Source: Anarhynchus alexandrinus (lineage: Eukaryota > Chordata > Aves > Charadriiformes > Charadriidae). Taken from it: DNA of 64,000 nucleotides. The notes under the pieces are model-generated. The model was not told the DNA's origin. It ran no database searches and saw nothing but the letters and a program-made list of their open reading frames with translations. Position numbers and translations under genes: made by a program. Location: assembly GCA_008711295.1 (NCBI GenBank), contig VUYV01000011.1, forward strand, positions 905,646-969,645, read 5' to 3'. Positions 1 through 12,574 of this stretch are shown here, in pieces; the first letter of the stretch is position 1, and each line of letters starts with the position of its first letter.

Positions 1-3000
1 GCACTCGAGCTAGACTATACTGCATCTGAGCACTTCTTTTTTAAGGCGCACGTTGTGTTATTCTGCTCTTGCTATTTCTCGCCTGCTTGTTTTTAAGGAA
101 CAGTCTGCTCCTCCTTCTCCCCATCCGGTATCCTGTCTGCCAGGAGACTTGTTGGAAGCAAACTGGGTGTCTCTTGATCTCAGTTCCAGCCTCCCTGTGA
201 AACAGGCAGGTTCCAGTCTGAATCAAAGCCTTGGCTTTAGCCGACACTGTCGGCTACACAAGTAAACTGGCAGAAAGAAACACGCTTAAGGAATATAAGG
301 GAATGGTAAGAGAGGCAGGAAAATATGTAGGAAATTGTGGACTGATACAAGGGTCACCATTGCTGTCTTCTGGTATTAAAGTCAACTGTCCATCTTTCCT
401 CCTATAAATTTTAGTAATGACATATAATTGAGTAATCACGTCTGTTCTGGTGCAAGAAAAAAATTATTTGGATAAACATATCAAAATTTTTTTTTTTTTT
501 ACTGTCCTGATCAGGACATCAGATACCATAAATATCTGACAATGCTTTGAAAGATTTTTTATTTTTAACATTGAAACAGGTTTGGGTTTCATTTATCAGT
601 CTCACACACTGGTAACATGAGTAAGTTCAGACATTAGCATTTTCTAAATACAATTTGTGGAGCTGAAAATACTTCTGCTACACTGGATAGGTAGCATTTG
701 TTCAAAATTGTATTAACTGATTTTACTAATATGCAGTGATGTACACTAGCACTCAAGTCAAACTGTCAAACTACACCCTTCAATTGACACAAGGTAGTAT
801 TTGCATTAAAAAGTAAAGCAGTCAGACCTTATTCTAACCTTCCCAGCTATTCAATCTTTCTCCCTGCATCACGTCTTCAGATTCATGCCAGCAGATGTTT
901 GTAAGGTCAGATGGGGGAATGGGTAGGAGAAACTACTCTTTGGCCAAGTTGAAGGTTTTGTTTTAATTTGGGTTCTTTTAAAATGGATTTATTTTCAGCT
1001 GTATCAGTTCCCCCAGCCACTTAACTGCGTATCTACACAAATGTTTGTTCTGAAACAAAGACGGTGATACGGGGGTGTCTAATACCGCTTCTTCCAGCAG
1101 CAATGCCGGCATAAACAATTTGTCATACTACAGCTCAAATGGGCTGCAAAACAAATACTCTAATCCAGCGCTGCAAATTTAATTTAAGTCCTTCTGCTTT
1201 AAACAGAGTAAGCTAATGAAATAATCATCATCTCCTTTCAGACACCACATTAAAGAGACTGTGGCAGCAGTATATATTTTTCCTAAGAAATAAGAACTTG
1301 GGCGTATTTGAACCTTGTTTTTGTGTTTCCATATTAAATCTAAAGCATTACTTTTGCCCAATTATATAGTGTCATATTGAAGTTAACAGAAACATTCAAG
1401 CCATGCAACTCACAGTTTACTCAGTGTAGACCAGAACTGAGCCAGCTACTTTTTACTGTCAAAAAGTGAGATTATGTAGTGGGTTTCTGACAGCCACCCA
1501 AAATATGAGTGCTATACCTTTACTTTTAACTGATGATGTGACATTTTTTCTCTGTTAAGGAAGGCCCCTTATAATGCACCCAGCCTGTAGCAGATGCAGG
1601 CTGCACCTCCACATTTGCAGGCCAGCCTGCCAACGTTCTGCAGCACAAGCAGAGGCGGGGGGGGAACCCCGAGTCTCGAACAATGGTTTGATATGTCCAA
1701 TAGGCTCTACCACATGGCCATAAATGCTATTTGCATGTGTTAAGCCTCATAAATGAGCTTGCATGCTTAACCCTGTAGACACAAACTACTTTAATCATTC
1801 ATATTTTGGTATTCCTTCACTGTTGCACAACAGTTTTTAATGATGGAGAGAAGTCTTGATAAGCGACTTATCCAGTTATGATCATGCAGTGACATGGTGA
1901 TCAAAGACAAAACCAGTCTCAAAAGGACAATCTCGTTCAAATCCAAGGTCCATCTTGCCCAGTATCAAACCTCCTGTGCTGAGGAAAGGCTGCATGTAAC
2001 TGGGCTGTTTCTATTGCGGTATTGCATGACCCTTAAGCAGTCAGCAGCGTAGGGGCTTCTTTGCTTCGCTCAGTAAAATAATGTTTTCTTGTTTCACTAG
2101 CAAATTGTTAAGGTTGTGCAGACAATAAGAACATTCTGAGATTATACAGTTCTTTACACAAACCCAATCACACAAGCAAACTGGTTACGGAGAAGTTGAG
2201 AGGAGGAGTTCAGAGTTTCTTAGTGAAATGATGCATGCAGGTCTCCTGCATCGCACCAGGAAGGGGGTGGCTGCACCGCAAAAGCCACAAGAAAATACTG
2301 AGATGTCAGAGCAGAAATGGGGATTCATGTCACATGTTGATTATTCACTATATATCCTCTTCTACTGCTGGACACACTTTGCCACACAAGTTATCTGTAA
2401 CAGTACAATAGAAGCAAATATGAACTATTAATTTGTAACTTCTTAAAGAGACAATAGATTCTACCACTAAAACCTCACTTTAATAGGAGGTCAGTCACCC
2501 ACAGGTATCACATTGGTTTGTTTTTTCTCTTTCCCTAAGCTTGGTCCTTTACAAGAAATTTTTCTTGGCAGTAGTTGTATTTCCTCTTTTTATTTATTTG
2601 TTATTTTTAACAAGTACCTGATTCACTGCAATTTACCAGAAACAGTTTTAAAGTTGAGTTATATTTTGCTCACACATAAGTTTTATTTACATATGAAAGT
2701 GTATACATATATTTTGAAACAACATTAAGCTGCACTTTGGAGTGCTGATAGTTGTCACCTCTGCTTGAGTACACAGGATGAGTGGTCCTATAAAATAGTA
2801 TGGAGTCTGTGGATGGGGACTATTTCCAAGGCAATTAAAAAAAAATCACTTCCTTAAATCGAGTAAAAACACCAGAACAGCTAATAAATGAAATTATTTG
2901 GTGAACTGTAAATAGCTTCTGTACTTACTAGACTTGAAAAGCATGTCCTCCTTACCTCACACCCACTTTTCCTGTTTTTCTTTCATCTTCTATGTTATAC

Positions 3001-3954
3001 TCAAGTTCATGAAAAAACACAGTAAAAATGAGCTCAAAGATGATAATGTAAGTTTCTCTTGGTTTAAGCTGTTTTTCTATAGCAGCATTAAATTAAAATT
3101 TCACACACAAGATACAAGACCACTCACAAATACATGAACGCTGAGTTTAAATAACCTGCTTCTATCCAAAGGCAAGACTGCTGTCCGGGAAGCAGAGAGC
3201 TAAGGAGATGTACAGGAGCTGCCAGGGAAAAGAAAACCTCTCCCTGTGGCATATGCAAAAAGCTGCTCTCACACAAAGAACTGATGCACTGAATGAGAAC
3301 AATAGAAGTGAAGTTACTTGCCCCCTTCAGCATTTTTCTGCTCATTCCCACTTTGCTCCAGGGCAAAAATTCACCTGCCGCTTACAGAAAACTCTCTCCC
3401 ACCTCCACTGCTCCAGAGGAGTTGGTAAGAAGCAGAGCAGCATGAATTGCTGCAGATTTTCAAGCTGCAAACTCTCTGAAGCTGTATTCCCTTGCAGCAT
3501 TTAGGACTTCTACAAGAAGGAGGATCTGAATGCAGAAGACCTCTGGCAGAGGAGCCAGTCAGCACAGCGATGGCAGCGGTGCCACTGCTTCAGCGCAGCA
3601 TTTGCTCATGACCACCCTCAGCCAACTCACAGGCAGCAGCAGGAGCACTCGACCTGCAAGAGTTAATCAAGTCTCCTCTGGAAGTGGGGTTTTTTTTTGG
3701 CAAATCCAAATGAAGATAAAAGCATTGGCACTTTCCCAATGCCACCTCGAAGCTTAGACTTTATTGAGAATAAACTATGCATCCAAATTTAATTTGGAAA
3801 AGTATATTAAGAACATACCTACTAAAATAATCTCTAAACAGTAGTTCTAGATGATGAAAGCACACAAACACATGCATAACTCCCGTGTACTGGCAGGCCA
3901 TGGGGCCACAGGAAGGTCCAGGCACTCCAGAGCAGCTCCTGGCAGCACAAACCT
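1..3954. other. AT-rich non-coding stretch
   Basis: No gene or transposon is recognised. It contains a T14 run at 487-500, a POU octamer ATTTGCAT near 1729-1736 and a GC-richer patch at about 1575-1690 with a G8 run. Short open frames on both strands are not supported by splice sites or family resemblance. A weak minus-strand exon-like segment ending at a GTAAGG donor lies near 2950-3000. Confidence 0.6.
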
Positions 3955-4010
3955 GCGTCGCCGAGCCGGCTCGTTGGCCACCGCAGCCCTGATGGGCTCT
4001 CCCAGACCGG
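3955..4010. other. Small CpG-dense islet with 12-bp palindrome
   Basis: Seven CpG dinucleotides fall within about 56 bases in an otherwise AT-rich, CpG-poor stretch. The islet contains the perfect palindrome CGAGCCGGCTCG (3962-3973). A GC-rich flank extends from about 3890 to 4030. A long pyrimidine tract followed by 'ttttacag' (4040-4061) on the + strand would serve as a splice acceptor. It is too short for a classical CpG island; it may be an orphan regulatory element or a decayed exon. Confidence 0.35.
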
Positions 4011-7000
4011 CAGTGCACTTTGGCTCTCACTGACCCCATTATATTCTCTCTCTTTTACAGATGACAGCATTTACCCACCCCACGTCAAATCTGTTTGGAT
4101 GCTTGGAACAAGAGTCATATATATTATTAGCATTATTTCATAATTTACATATTTCAAAGAATCGATCAGTGATCTCAGCACTTACTGGGTATTAATATCC
4201 TGTCTTTATCCATTCCCGAACTAACTGATACCCCGCAGAGTTAGTATCAATATGGGATACAACTAAACTATACTTGCACAGCAAAAATCAGATTCTTTGT
4301 GTTTGACGTTACTTAAGTCAGGGAACCCCTCAAAATAATGTCAGGGAGCTTAAACTCCAAATGTGTATTTAGGTTTGATTTCAAAACCTGCAATAAAGAC
4401 ATAAGACATAAATATCACGTTTTCAATAGGAACGACTGCTTGTCTTCTTTTGTTTTTAAAGATTCTGATGAAATGAAAATTCCACAGCACCAAAGCAGAT
4501 TCAACTTTCGGTTTTCATGATCCAGCTCTTATTCACGGCACAAAGAGTAGAACACAGAGGGCTGGGGGGACAGGACAGTATTTAGAATTCATCTAGTTTC
4601 AGAGATATGTGGGATATTGGTCATGAAAAAGTAAGGCAGTATTTTTCAAAATAATATTGCAACTTTAAGACAATAAAAAGCGCTTTTTTTTTTTTTTTAA
4701 AAAAAAGACTTATCTCTACTTATCTACATAATCACTTGTGGCTAAGTTACCTAAAAATATTTCACGAGTCAGTAGACAACAGAGAGCTAAATTAAAAGAT
4801 TACGTTCTGTTAGTACTTATCCGTATTAAGCCGTGAAAGTACGCAAACACTACTCCCCCCCCCAAAGCAATGGCTGAAAAATCTCCCTAAATCCTTTGAA
4901 AAAGATGAAACCTGGGTTCCTCTACAGCATAAATCAAGAACTTATCTGTGAGAAAAAAAACACGTAACTGGAAAAGCTGATTGCAGTCAAAACCTTTCAC
5001 ATTTTGCAACACTATTTCTCTCCCTCTCTTGCAATGTGAAGCCTTCAACTTCCTCTGGTGACTCTTTTCTTGGGCTTCCTCTGAACTGCACAGATGCACA
5101 GGGAAAACAATTTCACTCTTCATGCAGACCTACATAGAGTTATGGAGTAAAAGAACCAAGTTTGTTAGGTAAATATTTTTTTTATAATCTCACTGATTTA
5201 CACCAACCTGGAAAGCACCACTTGGAGTAATGAGGGCTACTCCCGGCAACCTGCAAGAGCCCTCCTCAGTCACTGGTACCATGTGTGACATTAGATAGCA
5301 GGGAAAACTCTTATTGATCCCAGGGCACATCAAAAGCCTTCTTGATTTATGGCAGTTTGATTATCCTGAGAAATGTCATGGCCAAAGCAGCTGCCTCCTG
5401 GGTTTTGCTGGAGGGTCAGAGGCTGCGATGGTGGGCAACCCAGATGATCGACACAAGGCAACTGCTGGATTTTACAAATGTTTACACGAACAACCGATCT
5501 CGTGTACGGCAGCACGCAGCCAAACCTTTTTATAGCCCAAACCCCTGGAGTTCCTCCTCTTCACATCGAATCCTGACCTTTAACACCACCAACAGCTCAG
5601 TGCAGACCCCATTTAAGACCACCGCCACGCATTGACCATACAAAATTGCAGCTCAACGCTCTCCGTAACTTGTACGTGAGGAGTGGGAAGCCCAGCCAAC
5701 AGCTAATCTCAGAGCGGGGACATTTGTAACTGGAGACTTGAAGAAAAGATGAAATTGTGCCAGGCCTTCGATCATAAAGTCTTCAGGACAAATTGTATCT
5801 TTATTTATATTATGCACCACACCCTGCACGATTCCCCCCAGTTCATCTTGGGATCTCTGAATCACTTTACTATAAATTTTAAATAAGGAACAATAACACA
5901 AGTCACATTAAGACACCAATATCAGCTTGACCATGTCAAAATAAATTGGCTAGCTTCTCAAAAAAAGGAATTTTAACATTTTACTGACCTGTACGTACAT
6001 TCTCACATTACACAGAAAACAAATCAGCTTTTTTGAAATGCTGTTATGATAGTTACAGAATGCTTTATCTAAAACAACACAATTGCATATACTGATTTCA
6101 CTTATGAAGAACAGACATAGTAGGAACGCTATGGTTGTCTTAAGGTTTTTAATTGTATTTTTAAAATAGTAATTTTAGGGATCAATGAAAGTGAGACAAA
6201 TGATGCCAGCCAAGCCCAGGCCTGACAGTGCAGCAGGCACATTGCCACTAACTGGCCGTGAGAAGCACGGGAAAAAACCTATGTATCTTGAGAAAAAAGC
6301 TACACGTTTACTCTAGTAAATGCTCCAAAAAAGTAAGCTACAAATTGAGGTGTAGAGGGAAGGCTCTGTTGGTAGGACTTTAACAGCTTATATCAGCCAT
6401 AGGATGGCACAGAGGACAAAAACCCGTAAATCACTATTCCCAAATTATGCTGATAGTGTATTTTCTCACCTCATTCTACCTCCAAAGGATCTTGCTTTTT
6501 TCTGCATTAGCAGAATTAGTTTTGCTTTAACATATGGGACAATTTTTCCCTTCCTTGGTCTATTTGCAAACATAAATGTTAATGTATATTATAACATGAA
6601 AAAAATTAACAAACATGCAGAATTTGATTGGTCGCATACCTAATACATACGAAGTTATCTTTAGAGGACTTAAGCACACCTTATGCTACAGTTTTTCATG
6701 TTTTCCTGGCTGGCTTGAGGCAATCCTGTCACTCCCAACTCACATGTTTTGGCTCCCCACCTCTCAAAACGCCATCACCAGCTGTACCAGCACACCTCTC
6801 CATGAAGGTCCATACTGGATACACAAAGAGTTCAGCGTTAAAAATAATTTGTGGGAGGAGGGCAGGGGAAAGCACAGAGCAGAGAAGGGCCACATTGAAG
6901 TTCAGGGGGCAGCCGGGCCCTCCTTCTCGAAAGTTTAAAAGGCAGCTACTTAATTAGCTGTGTTCAAAGCATGTTGCTTTAATTATCCTTCCCAAGGAAA

Positions 7001-8626
7001 TCCCTAGGATTTACAGTGGTGCAGCAATACTTTTTCTGTGTTTACCCACATTGCTAGCATTGTCTTCAGCTTGCTTCAAAATAATTAAAAAAACCCAACC
7101 AACTACCTAACTAGTAAATACAAAAAGTTTCATTTGCAGCCAAAGTTTAACCTATATAAATATGTACATTAATCTCAACTGACTTGACTTGCATTTGACC
7201 TGCTTCTCATCTCTGCCACCCTTTGCTCATGGTACTAGAAATGCAAATTGAATTTAGAGAGCCAAAGGCCTTCTACACCTTCAGGACTGGAAAATTTCTC
7301 CACTGAATTTCAAGCAAGCCAGTCTGAAGCCAGAGGGTCATTTTGGACTTAGCCACAGAACTGAACAGAGAACATACCCAGAGTAGTAGCCAGCATGTCC
7401 CTGAACAAGTGCTGAAGATTTACTAACAAAAGCTTTGGTAGGACACACAGTGAGGGGTATTGGTGAGTCAGCATTAAGCACAGTAGAAAGATTAATTTTT
7501 TAAAAGTCAAAAGCAGACTATATAAGCATTTTGTTATTAAGGTACTATTATTTTTCAGTGCAAGCAAGCAGTTCTCTACTTTTATCCCATAATTCTCCTT
7601 CTCCATCATCACTTGTAAGCACTGAAAGTCTGGATATAAGACAAGACACTCCACAACAGACTACCCCAGTATCACAGAGCATGGATGCATCCTGGCGTGC
7701 TACACAAAATCCTGGGGACTTGCGAATATCTGCGACGGTTGTTTCTAGAACACAAAACCAGACTGACAGCGAACACTTCTCCTCAAGATTTAAACCATCG
7801 TCTCTATAGTCCTAAGCATGAAGCATGAATAAACTGGCAGATTTTCATGTCCAATGTACCAGGGACAGAATTTCCTAGCAGCCAAGGCGGCACAAACACC
7901 ATCCACCACAGACAGCTTCAGGAGACACTTACTTTCTACTAAAGCATTGTCATGCAAGTGAAGAAAAGCTTGGTTTCTCTTAGGGGAGAAACAAACGAGG
8001 CACTTGAATGAGTTGCAGCACCAGCAACTCAGAAGACCAGTTGTGAAGACCTAAGTTACAATTCTGAAGGCACACGCAGCCTTTCATCAGTCACACATGT
8101 AGCATGAAAGACTTTCCCCTCAAGTTCTTCCCCAAACAATTCTTCTGGTTTTGACTCCTACTGGGGTTTTTTTGTTTGTAATTTCAAGAATATTCTTATG
8201 CCAACAAATCTATTAGATGAATATTTTCATTAGATAAAACTATTTCAATATAATGTATTATAACAAAAATTAATAAAGTGACATAAAAGTTGTTTTATTT
8301 GAATTTCCAAAGCTCATTTGTTAACCTGGACTGAAAATGGCGTTTGCCTGTTTGCAATTAAGCCTGCTTATGTTTATATTGAATGTAAGTATCAGACATG
8401 TTACTACCCATGAGCTTGAGTTCAGAGTCTGAGTGCAGAGATGTGGGGGCAAATTTTTCTCTTGCTTGTATCATTATGAATCAAAAGCAACCAATTTACA
8501 GTTGCTGTAAAAATGACACGTTCTGGGCTTTGGTGATGCTTATTTTTGAATATTTTGATAACTCATGGAAATCATCCTAGGTAAAGATGGTATTTCAGTT
8601 TGTACCATCAGAAAGTTACTGATGAA
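4011..8626. other. AT-rich non-coding stretch
   Basis: A strong + strand acceptor ('ttctctctcttttacag', 4045-4061) is followed by 43 open codons starting MTAFTHPTSNLFGC from 4062, but there is no convincing donor and a second frame is equally open. The homopolymers at 4684-4706 and 4854-4863 lie here. Otherwise nothing is recognised. Confidence 0.55.
4684..4706. repeat. T15-A8 homopolymer junction
   Basis: Fifteen T's are directly followed by eight A's, a self-complementary junction. Similar T-A or A-T junctions occur at 60134-60151 (T9A9), near 45064 (T7A8), near 42620 (T7 then about A13) and near 52686 (A then T7). These are low-complexity DNA. Confidence 0.8.
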
Positions 8627-8629
8627 AGT

Positions 8630-9055
8630 TACTGCATCCAGCTCTGGAGTCCCCAACACAAGAAGGACATGGACCTGCTGGACCATGTCCAGAGGAGGGC
8701 CATGAGGATGATCCGAGGGCTGGAGCACCTCTCCTATGAGGAGAGGCTGAAGGAGTTGGGGCTGTTCAGCCTGGAGAAGAGAAGGCTCTGGGGAGATCTT
8801 ATTGCGGCCTTCCAGTCCCTAAAGGGGGCCTACAGGAGAGCTGGGGAAGGACTTTTTACCAGGGCATGTAGTGATAGGATGAGGGGGAATGGCTTCAAAC
8901 TGGAAGAGGGCAGGTTTAGATTGAACATTAGGAAGAAGTTTTTCACTTTGAGGGTGGTGAGGCACTGGAACAGGTTGCCCAGAGAGGTTGTTGAGGCCCC
9001 ATCCCTGGAGGTGTTCAAGGCCAGGCTGGACGTGGCCTTGGGCAACCTGGTCTAG
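8630..9055 (+). pseudogene. C-terminal fragment of CR1 ORF2 (reverse transcriptase polyprotein)
   Basis: An open frame of 141 codons plus stop encodes the C-terminal tail of the CR1 ORF2 protein, downstream of the reverse-transcriptase catalytic core. It starts in frame with [17 protein letters not shown], continues with [37 protein letters not shown] and [20 protein letters not shown], and ends [20 protein letters not shown]. This is the conserved CR1 C-terminal block. The endonuclease and the RT active site are missing because of the 5' truncation, so it cannot make a working protein. There is no native start codon; the open frame running into it from upstream is fortuitous. The uninterrupted frame suggests a fairly young insertion, since old CR1 copies usually carry stops and frameshifts. 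Confidence 0.9.
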
Positions 9056-9126
9056 TGGGAGGTGTCCCTGCCTATGGCAGGGGGGTTGGAACTCGATGAT
9101 CTTCAAGGTCCTTTCCAACCTAAACC

Positions 9127-9146
9127 ATTCTATGATTCTAAGATTC
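9127..9146 (+). repeat. CR1 3'-terminal octamer microsatellite
   Basis: ATTCTATG, ATTCTAAG and a partial ATTC lie in tandem. This is the hallmark 3' terminus of CR1 elements, where the reverse transcriptase starts target-primed synthesis. It fixes the element's orientation (+) and its 3' boundary. Confidence 0.9.
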
Positions 9147-11646
9147 AAAAAAATTTCTGAGGATACACAGATTACATCTGCTTGAGGAGTGAAAGTAAAT
9201 CACATCTTTTCTATGGCTTTCAGTTATCTTGTTCATTTACGTGTTGGTTTTTTTTTGGTATTTTTTTTTTTTTTATGTAAGCATCTGTAAACACCTAACA
9301 CCGTTCAAGGAATTAAAGATCTCAGTATTAATGTAAGAACATGCCAAAAAATACCACAAAACTTGATTAATAAAGTGCTGAATAATAGGTGATTAGACGC
9401 CTGCCAAAGGCTCATTCACAACAACTTCCACAGACATGCTGGAATGCTGCGGAGGACAACACTGACCCAGGGCAGCCAGAGCTCTGCATTAGCCACAGTT
9501 GGGACATGAATGCACTGCATCTTTTTTTGAACTCACTTCCTAATTAAAAAAGGAAAAAATGAATCTGCAGGATGAATCTGGTCTCAGGAGTCTGGTCTCA
9601 AAGGTTTCTGGAGGAGTAGCAGGGGATATTGCTTTTAGAGTTGGGCAGTATTTAGATATTTTTTTTTTTAAGATGCTTTGTTCTAACTTGCTAATTTATT
9701 GCATTATTTTTTGGCAGGGAGATAAGCTGGATTTCCATTTTTTTTTAATCTTAATTATTGAGTATTATTATATGCTTCCAGTATGCATGGGAACAAGCAT
9801 TTAAGATGCCATTTGTAGGTCGCTGTGGATTTTTTGTTTTGTTCTTTTTAATTCTCTGGCAAATTGCTATGGGATGTTGATTTCTGCCTGCCTCATCAGT
9901 ATTATGTTATATCTCTGTGATAAATTATCAAAACTGAACAGATTTTGTACTGCAAAGCAGTCAGGAAGAAGTGGCGAAAAGCATGCAAAGTTTTGTGCTA
10001 TTATGAACAGACTTTTTCTTGAGACTTCTGGCTTCAAATTCAGAAAGCTGGAATTCATAATGAAAAACACTCCTACCTGGTGCACAACCCCAGTCTCTCA
10101 CAGAGTGCAATTATGAAACTTAAAGATAGGTTTTTGTTATGTCTATCCTGTGCTCATTTTTATGTTATATTCAAAGTGTTGTTTGTAATCAGGCGATATT
10201 GGACTATAAGACTAGTGGTTTCTTGAAGACTAAAATAGATGGAGCTATTCCAACTGGTTTATTTTTTAACTGTCACATTAATAAAGCACTGGCTACAAAG
10301 CTTTTAATAATTATACATCCAAAATAAATAACAACACACCAGAGAGAGAAAGATAAAGAAGTAAGCAAACAAATCTGTCCCTTCCTGGCATGGTGCAGCA
10401 GGTTATGGGCATGCCTAGCTGCCCAAAAGTAAGTCAACAGTGTATTTCACCTTTTCATTCTGTATTAGAAACTATTGCCCACCACAGTAAGTACTTCAAG
10501 TCATCTGTTTCATCCTTGTATGAGACATACACAGAAAGTAATTACTAAGTGCTGCTTCATGTATTGTGACAGCACAGCTGCAAATGCTTTCAAAAATATG
10601 TTGTTTGGAAGTGCAGTCAATGCCTCTAGGTTACTTGTCTATACTACAGAGATCTTATAGACCTAAGAGGTTTTTGTACTTTTTGCAGCAAAGTATAAAA
10701 CACTTCAAAATTGAGAATTTAAATTATCTATTGGTTCTGCAAACTTGATCACAAGTTAATCATGTAAACTTACACTAGACTTTTTTTTAGTCTTTGCCCC
10801 ATGATCAGATGGAATGAACAACCTGTACCTCTGTTCAACCTCAGTACCAATATCCTACATCTTTCTCTTCTAACCAGATACCAACTTTTGTAATGCATAA
10901 GAGAATTATTTTTTACCTTTGTGCCAAGTTTGCCTTAAAGAAACCAACAGGTTCCAAAGTTAAGTGGCAGGGGTGGATATGTGCATAGTGTGATCAGGTA
11001 AGATCTCATTTTCATACAGCAGTAGGTGAACAACAAGCAGGTACCTGGACCTCTTTGTGACATGCAGCACAAGCCCAGACATGACTGCAGAACAGAGTTC
11101 AGTCATTTAAAAAAAACCTCCTATGATAATTAATATGAACCTATGAACAAGCACTATTTTGCAAACAAGGACAGCCAAATGGGAACTCAGATAATCGTAT
11201 AAAAGAGCCAATATTTCTCTTTCTTTTAATAATCAGTAGCATTTGTGCCCATGGTGGTAGTACTTCCTGAACCATGAACAAACAAAACAACAGATATGTT
11301 TGGAAATTTAAATTTGTAGTATAAATTTAAAAACAGCATAAACTCTCAAAGCATACTAAAGGCTAGCCAATGTTAAAACTGGTATCTATAAATAGCATAG
11401 GCTCACACTTCTGAGAGGAGACAAGTATTCAAAATTCCCTAACAAGCACCAGTGAACAATGACCTGAAAGAGTCAGTTCTACCTGAGCAATAAAAGTGCT
11501 CAACAGAATTGGGAATTGTACTAGTTGGGGTAGAATAGCTTGAAATTTTTTCTTACATGCTTTCTTGCTCCAGTTCCAATTGCATCACTATCACTAACAA
11601 AAAGATAAATCAATTCAAATCATGACATCCAAGTGATTCTATGTGG

Positions 11647-11674
11647 AAAAAAAAAAACAACAAAAAAAACAAAC
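11647..11674. repeat. A-rich low-complexity tract
   Basis: An A11 run is followed by ACAACA and another A run. A second A13 run lies at 11751-11763, about 100 bases on. There is no body of a SINE or processed pseudogene upstream. Confidence 0.75.
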
Positions 11675-11915
11675 CACATTTTCATTGTTATTCTTGCAGC
11701 TCAGCTGACCTCCTCAGTAAAACCATGACAAATGCTCAGTCAAGGAGGAGAAAAAAAAAAAAAGCCCAAACCAAAACAAAAATCTGAACGAACTGTTACA
11801 TAGCTCAGAGTATCAGTTAAGAAATATAGCTGCTCTGAAACGTTTAAAGAGAATACAAAAGGGCCTCTACAACAGTATAACCTTTGCCTCTGTCTGCTAG
11901 CATCACAGTTTACAT

Positions 11916-11931
11916 GGTTTCCATGGAAACC
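11916..11931. promoter_or_regulatory. Perfect RFX X-box-like palindrome
   Basis: GGTTTCCATGGAAACC is a perfect 16-bp palindrome. It contains GTTTCC-AT-GGAAAC, the ideal inverted repeat bound by RFX-family winged-helix factors at X-box sites (consensus roughly GTNRCC N(0-3) RGYAAC). RFX sites control ciliary and neural genes, often from promoters or enhancers. The match and palindromy are seen directly; binding is inferred. No promoter or exon is recognisable beside it. Confidence 0.5.
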
Positions 11932-12519
11932 CTCTGCAAACATATGAATGTTCTCGTTGCGTTAGATGTCGAACAGAAAATCCTTTGTGGCAACTCTGGA
12001 GGGCCATCACCAGTGCCAACCTCCCAGCGGAATAATACCCTTCACTATGCCTTGCCCAGCAGGCTCATGACATGCTCGCTCACATGGCACAGCTGCTGCC
12101 ATCGCTTGTTTTTTCTCAAATTAAAAAAAAAGTAAAAATAAAAATAATAAGAGGTGCACATCCTAACTTTTAAATATTTCTTCCCACCTGGAGATTCTGC
12201 TTTGCCCCCTGTCAAACTGATGGCAGTCTCCAGTGCTGGACCTTCAGATGCAACCCAAGAGCTGCAGAGTGAAGGCACTGACTGGGAGGCTTCCAGCAGG
12301 CTTCCAGTCAGGCTGCTTGGGAATATATTTACATAATGAGCAGACAGCTACCCAGAAAGGGAATGCCACAATTCTTATTATATATTTCAAGAAAAAAACA
12401 TTAAAAAAACCCATAAAATTCTTAGGATGCGACAGGTACACCACTCCAGAAGAGAAAACTATTTCATCACCTTGTTGTTCCTCATCATGGAATGATCAAC
12501 TGATGAACAAATAACTCAC

Positions 12520-12574
12520 GTACCGGATGGGCTCCTCCTCCAGCCATGGAGGCAGGAAAACTACCCAAGCCAGT
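12520..12574 (-). CDS. Candidate coding exon, two open frames
   Basis: This 55-nt minus-strand segment has an acceptor ('ctcctgatgacatttcag') and a consensus donor GTAC|GTGAGT. Two frames are open: TGLGSFPASMAGGGAHPV (phase 0) and LAWVVFLPPWLEEEPIRY (one leading base). The phase-0 frame is compatible with a 29-nt exon-like segment at 13828-13856 (REQIINIDQ). A CpG sits at the donor edge. It may equally be a non-coding RNA exon or chance. Confidence 0.2.

Larger units (their letters stand above)
8627..9146 (+). mobile_element. CR1 LINE retrotransposon, 5'-truncated 3' end
   Basis: This is the 3' end of a chicken-repeat-1 (CR1) non-LTR retrotransposon, the dominant transposon of birds. It enters abruptly inside ORF2 at about 8627-8635 ('actgcatccagctctggagt'), keeps the frame open to a TAG at 9053-9055, then has a short 3' UTR ('ggcagggggg', 'gatcttcaaggtcctttcc') and ends in the CR1 octamer repeat. 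There is no poly(A) tail, as expected for CR1, which primes on its own 3' octamer repeats. Severe 5' truncation is normal for the family. An 11-base direct repeat GAAAGTTACTG (8611-8621 and 8624-8634) straddles the 5' junction. I found no convincing matching target-site duplication at the 3' side. Confidence 0.95.

Noticed and set aside
8819..9148. Minus-strand open frames inside the CR1
   Set aside because: They are shadows of the CR1 ORF2 frame on the + strand.
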